NCBI GenBank assembly: GCA_944393605.1
Contig: CALYAO010000017.1
Span: 24,121 to 88,120 of the forward strand
Source of the DNA: an uncultured Clostridia bacterium
GTDB taxonomy: Bacteria; Bacillota; Clostridia; UBA1381; UBA9506
Length of the DNA stretch: 64,000 nt
Direction of reading: 5' to 3'
Positions 60,724 through 64,000 of the stretch are shown here, piece by piece. The translations under genes were made by a program, and so were the position numbers. The stretch's first letter is position 1. Each line of letters starts with the position of its first letter. The notes under the pieces are model-generated. The model saw only the letters and a list, made by a program, of their open reading frames with translations. It did not search any database and was not told where the DNA came from.

Positions 60724-62076
60724 GTGAGTAGCTTTTCCATTCATGACTTAATTTATCAAGTAGGCGCAGCTGAGACACAGAACACGGATACTGCCATGCA
60801 GTCCTACGCCCAGGCCCTTGACCGGGTGCGGCGCGCAATTTCCACCCACCACGGCGCAGAACTTGCGGGCGTGATGGCATCGCCTGAAGCGGAGCAACGC
60901 CTTCGTCAGCTCATCACACGCTACCTCACCCAATACCACATCGCCATAGAGGGGATTCCCTCGGTTGCGGACGCGGCTGCACGCATCTATGAGGACATGG
61001 CCGGGTTTGGCGTCATCACCCAGTATTTGCGGGACACGCGCATTGAGGAAATTAACATCAACGGCTGGAACCGTCTGGAGCTGGTCTATCCCGACCACAT
61101 TGAATACCGAACCGAGGCATTTCTGTCCCCAGCCGACTGCGTAGACAAGGTAAAAAAGATGGTACAGCTGGGCGGGGAGGTCATTGACGGTTCTCACCCA
61201 GTTGTGGACAGCTACATAGGCGGCGGCACGCGCATCTCCGCCATTATCCCACCGTGTGCGGACGACACCACGGGCGCGGTTGCATCTATCCGGCGGCAGC
61301 GCACGGATAGCATTACAAAAGAGCAGCTCATCACGTACCAGACGGCCACAGAAGAGGAACTGGATTTTTTATCGCTGTGTATCAATCACGGGGTTTCCTT
61401 GGCCGTTGCGGGCGCGACGGGCGCGGGCAAAACCACAGACCTGGCGTACCTTCTCTCCTGCCTTTCACCCGATAAGCGCATCTATACCATTGAGGACACG
61501 CGGGAGATTTACCTGGACCGGGCACGGTTGGTGCAAACCGTCACCAAGGGGGAACCAAACCCCATTTCAGCCAATGACCTGCTCAAAGAGGCATTGCGAT
61601 TTCATCCGACGCACATCGTCCCCGCGGAAATGCGAGGTAGCGAGGCGTGGACAGCACAAGAAGCAGGCCGAACGGGACATTGCATTTTAACCTCCCTGCA
61701 TGCCAATTCCGCAGTGGATGCCTACAACCGCATCCTGTCCATGTGTGTCCAATCAGGCATCCAGCTGTCCGAAGGGAAAATCCTCCAGATGATTTTAGAG
61801 GCCATGCCCCTTATTTTGTTTAAACGGCAGCTTCCCGATCATCGGCGGGTGTATGCGGAAATTTTTGAAGGCACAGGTATTCAAAACAACACTGTCACGG
61901 GCCACACACTTTACCGGTATGAAATCACGGATACCCAAACGGATAAAAACGGCAATGTGGTGTGTGCACGCGGGCTGCACAGGCGGGTGGATTCACCCTC
62001 CGATGCACTTATAGAGCGTCTTCGGTATGGAGGCGCCAGCAGAAAGGATCTCCAAAAACTACGAAAGGACGGATAA
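60724..62076 (+). CDS. cpaF: CpaF/TadA secretion ATPase
   Basis: The 450-residue cytosolic motor ATPase of the Tad/type II secretion family. An N-terminal helical domain is followed by the family segment DTRIEEININGW and the glycine-rich IGGGTRISAIIPP. Walker A is AGATGAGKTTDLAYLLSC near residue 229. An acidic segment IEDTREIYL, an Asp/Glu box HIVPAEMRGSEAW, and the His box TGHCILTSLHANSAVDAYNR follow. It powers pilus assembly. The start is a GTG at 60724 preceded by GGAGGTGTAGCAG. Confidence 0.93.
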   Translation: MSSFSIHDLIYQVGAAETQNTDTAMQSYAQALDRVRRAISTHHGAELAGVMASPEAEQRLRQLITRYLTQYHIAIEGIPSVADAAARIYEDMAGFGVITQYLRDTRIEEININGWNRLELVYPDHIEYRTEAFLSPADCVDKVKKMVQLGGEVIDGSHPVVDSYIGGGTRISAIIPPCADDTTGAVASIRRQRTDSITKEQLITYQTATEEELDFLSLCINHGVSLAVAGATGAGKTTDLAYLLSCLSPDKRIYTIEDTREIYLDRARLVQTVTKGEPNPISANDLLKEALRFHPTHIVPAEMRGSEAWTAQEAGRTGHCILTSLHANSAVDAYNRILSMCVQSGIQLSEGKILQMILEAMPLILFKRQLPDHRRVYAEIFEGTGIQNNTVTGHTLYRYEITDTQTDKNGNVVCARGLHRRVDSPSDALIERLRYGGASRKDLQKLRKDG

Positions 62077-62079
62077 CGA

Positions 62080-62988
62080 TTGCAAACAATATGGTATGGA
62101 CTGCTATTCGTGCTCCTACTGGTGTGCTTCCTATGCTGGGCGGGTATCAATCCGCTCAAACACCGACACACCATTTCCCTATCCAAGCAGGTATTGCAGG
62201 AAAAACGCAAAAGGGTGGACGATGCACTGAGCAAACTGACCCTCCCCGAGCGGCTAGCTGCATACATCGGGGAGACCATCCGCCTGTGCGGCGGCAGCCA
62301 CCGGGCATATGCTGTTTTTACAACGCTGTGCGCCATCGCGGGATTCGGGGTGGGCATAGGGCTGTTTGGCCGGGTGGGCCTGGCTATCATTGCAGCTTTA
62401 TGTGCGTTGCCCGTTCCCCTCCTTTTCTACCGTGTCCGCTCCCGCTGGTACCGCCGATCACAAAACGAGCGGCTGGAACACACCATGGCCACCATTACCA
62501 ATGCCTACATCGGCAGCAACGATTTGTTGTCTGCCATCAATGATAACCTGGACAAGTTGGAGGTGCGAGAACCCTTCTCTGCATTCATTTTAGATGTGAC
62601 ACTCATTGACGCCAGTATCCCGCATGCGCTTCGGCGGCTGGAAGCCAAAATTCGCCATCCGCTCTTCTCCGAATGGATTGACATTTTAATGCTGTGCCAG
62701 GAAAAGTCGGGGGACATGCGGTATGCGCTCCCAGCGGTTGTAGAGAGCATGAACGACGCCAAACGGCTGCAAATAGAATCAGACACCGTGATGCTTGGCG
62801 TATGGAGAGAGTTTTTCATGGCTGTAGCACTGTCCTTTAGCATCATCCCGCTGCTGCGGTACGCCAATGCGCAATGGTTTGCAATTCTGGTGGGCTCCTT
62901 CTTTGGAAAATGCCTACTGGCGGCTATGCTGGTGTATGCAGTAGTGGCCGCCTTCGTGGTGCTACGCATCAATCGTCCGCTGGCATGA
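62080..62988 (+). CDS. tadB: TadB-like inner-membrane pilus assembly protein
   Basis: A 302-residue membrane protein with an N-terminal helix (LFVLLLVCFLCWAGI), a central helix pair, and C-terminal helices (FFMAVALSFSIIPLL). The cytosolic loop contains the T2SF-type segment RLEAKIRHPLFSEWIDILML. TadB forms the membrane platform on which CpaF works. The start is a TTG at 62080 after AAAGGACGGATAACGA; there is no nearby ATG in frame. It directly follows cpaF and pairs with TadC downstream. Confidence 0.82.
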   Translation: MQTIWYGLLFVLLLVCFLCWAGINPLKHRHTISLSKQVLQEKRKRVDDALSKLTLPERLAAYIGETIRLCGGSHRAYAVFTTLCAIAGFGVGIGLFGRVGLAIIAALCALPVPLLFYRVRSRWYRRSQNERLEHTMATITNAYIGSNDLLSAINDNLDKLEVREPFSAFILDVTLIDASIPHALRRLEAKIRHPLFSEWIDILMLCQEKSGDMRYALPAVVESMNDAKRLQIESDTVMLGVWREFFMAVALSFSIIPLLRYANAQWFAILVGSFFGKCLLAAMLVYAVVAAFVVLRINRPLA

Positions 62989-63001
62989 GGGAGGGATAAC
63001 T

Positions 63002-63871
63002 ATGATAGAGGTAGTATTATGCGTGGCACTTGCCTTTGGCGGATATTGGCTGCTTGCCGCTGCCCGAAAATTGCCGCCCGCACAAACCGCGCGGGAGTTG
63101 CGCCGGGCCATTGCACGAAAAACACCTTTGTCTCAACAACTCATGCGGCATCTCCAGCCGCTAATTGGGCTAGTGGCAAAAGGTATCCGCCTTGCGCCAT
63201 ACAGGCAGCAGCAATTGGCGGGGCAGTTATCCCGCGCTGGGCTTCAAGAGACACCTGAGACATACATCGCCCGTGCCGTCCTACTGGCTGGTTTGACGCT
63301 ATTTGGAGGTATGGCCCTGTGCTTTGCGGCAGCACGTACCTTGCTCCCACTGGCCGCATTACTCGCCGGACTCGTATTTGTGAACCAATACCGCCGTATC
63401 CGGGACATCCTGAAAGAAAAGGAGCGGCTGGTGGAACGGGAACTGCCCCAGTTTGTCCGTGGCATCGTACACGGCATGCGGACCCAGCGGGATATCACCA
63501 AGCTATTTGAAAGCTATGTATTGCTGGCAAAGGAGGGCCTGCGCTATGACTTGGAGGTACTGGTGACAGACCTGCACGCGGGTAGCTTTGAAGCAGGCAT
63601 GACTGCCTTTGACGCACGGCTGGGTAACGCATATATCTCCCGGCTGTGCAAGGCGCTCATTGCGCAGGAACGCGGCGAGGACCAGTCTGCGGCGCTCACC
63701 TATCTTATGGGGGACATGTCCCTGCTCGCCAAAGAGACCATGCAGCGGGAGCTCGCCAAACGGCCAGGCCGTGTCCGGGCCGTGGTAATACCGCTTGTGG
63801 CATTGGCCGTTATTACACTGTTTTACGTCATTGGAAGCAATTTGTTCAGTTCGCTTGGCGGACTGGTCTAA
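63002..63871 (+). CDS. tadC: TadC-like inner-membrane pilus assembly protein
   Basis: A 289-residue T2SF-domain membrane protein. Helices are at the N-terminus (VVLCVALAFGGYWLLAAARK), in the middle (ARAVLLAGLTLFGGMALCFA) and at the end (VVIPLVALAVITLFYVIGSN). The soluble loop has ERELPQFVRGIVHGMRTQRD and FDARLGNAYISRLCKALIAQ, as in TadC. It forms the membrane platform with TadB. ATG at 63002 follows GAGGGATAACT. It is the last complete gene; a pilin-like start follows. Confidence 0.82.
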   Translation: MIEVVLCVALAFGGYWLLAAARKLPPAQTARELRRAIARKTPLSQQLMRHLQPLIGLVAKGIRLAPYRQQQLAGQLSRAGLQETPETYIARAVLLAGLTLFGGMALCFAAARTLLPLAALLAGLVFVNQYRRIRDILKEKERLVERELPQFVRGIVHGMRTQRDITKLFESYVLLAKEGLRYDLEVLVTDLHAGSFEAGMTAFDARLGNAYISRLCKALIAQERGEDQSAALTYLMGDMSLLAKETMQRELAKRPGRVRAVVIPLVALAVITLFYVIGSNLFSSLGGLV

Positions 63872-63904
63872 CCAAAGTCCAGCTAAGAAATGTCAAGAGG
63901 TGAT

Positions 63905-63946
63905 ATGAAAAAAGTTAAATTTCTTACAGCCGCGAAAAAAGGGTAA
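63905..63946 (+). pseudogene. Flp-pilin-like leader interrupted by a stop codon
   Basis: AAGAGGTGAT precedes an ATG that encodes MKKVKFLTAAKKG and then TAA. This is the position where the Flp pilin gene normally lies after tadC, and the peptide has the basic, short leader ending in glycine, where prepilin peptidase cuts. The expected continuation with a Glu-Tyr motif and hydrophobic helix is missing in all frames over the last 54 nt, which become AT-rich. Possible causes are a mobile-element insertion at this point, gene decay, or an unrelated short leader peptide. Confidence 0.45.
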
Positions 63947-64000
63947 CCTTAACAGACCATCCCGATATATTGGATTGGCCGCAAACTAAATATTGAGAGT

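Overview
The window looks like a chromosomal piece of a GC-rich, Gram-positive, anaerobic member of the Bacillota (class Clostridia). Evidence: a DivIVA/YlmH/SepF division cluster, an electron-bifurcating Nfn pair, S-layer-homology (SLH) surface proteins, YesM/YesN-type two-component signalling, CUT1 sugar permeases without their own ATPase, AGGAGG ribosome sites and sigma-A promoters. No rRNA, tRNA, CRISPR array or complete insertion sequence was seen. The taxon cannot be fixed more closely from sequence alone.

Layout. (1) 1-5661: a minus-strand housekeeping operon, trmK, a Nif3-like gene, a YbaK-type deacylase, a small membrane protein, an HlyD-like protein, yggS, sepF, ylmH and the start of divIVA, from one clear promoter. 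(2) 6132-10360: nfnA-nfnB, then back-to-back promoters for an HPr-like gene and mtaB. (3) 10363-18065: a 1369-residue surface protein with internal SLH modules, a glycosyltransferase, a degraded intergenic zone with a relic of a manganese-catalase gene, and a lone large serine recombinase. (4) 18086-56675: about 38 kb devoted to glycans. It holds a GH130 phosphorylase operon, an operon of a GH30-like enzyme with two SLH proteins (one of 2493 residues), two divergently transcribed secreted multidomain proteins, two uroporphyrinogen-decarboxylase-like (UroD-like) genes, an operon of two permeases, a binding lipoprotein, GH28 and GH38 enzymes, and a sensor operon (binding lipoprotein, YesM-type kinase, YesN-type regulator). 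(5) 56754-57775: a VOC protein and a second, longer catalase relic. (6) 57958-64000: a Tad/Flp pilus locus, followed by a pilin-like start codon whose frame stops just after the leader glycine.

Most interesting result: four promoters in region 4 carry the same 36-bp element, two half-sites exactly 20 bp apart, ending 20-21 bp before the -10 box and overlapping a poor -35. These promoters drive the GH30/SLH operon, both divergent secreted proteins and the transporter/GH28/GH38 operon. Weaker matches with the same spacing lie before the GH130 operon and the 1369-residue surface protein. The geometry is that of an AraC-type activator, and the YesN-like regulator encoded at 51713-53314 is the natural candidate. 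I infer a local regulon in which extracellular glycan is sensed by the lipoprotein/YesM/YesN set, degraded at the surface, imported, and finished inside the cell by GH28, GH38, GH130 and partner enzymes. Mannose-containing substrate is suggested by GH38 and GH130 but is not proved.
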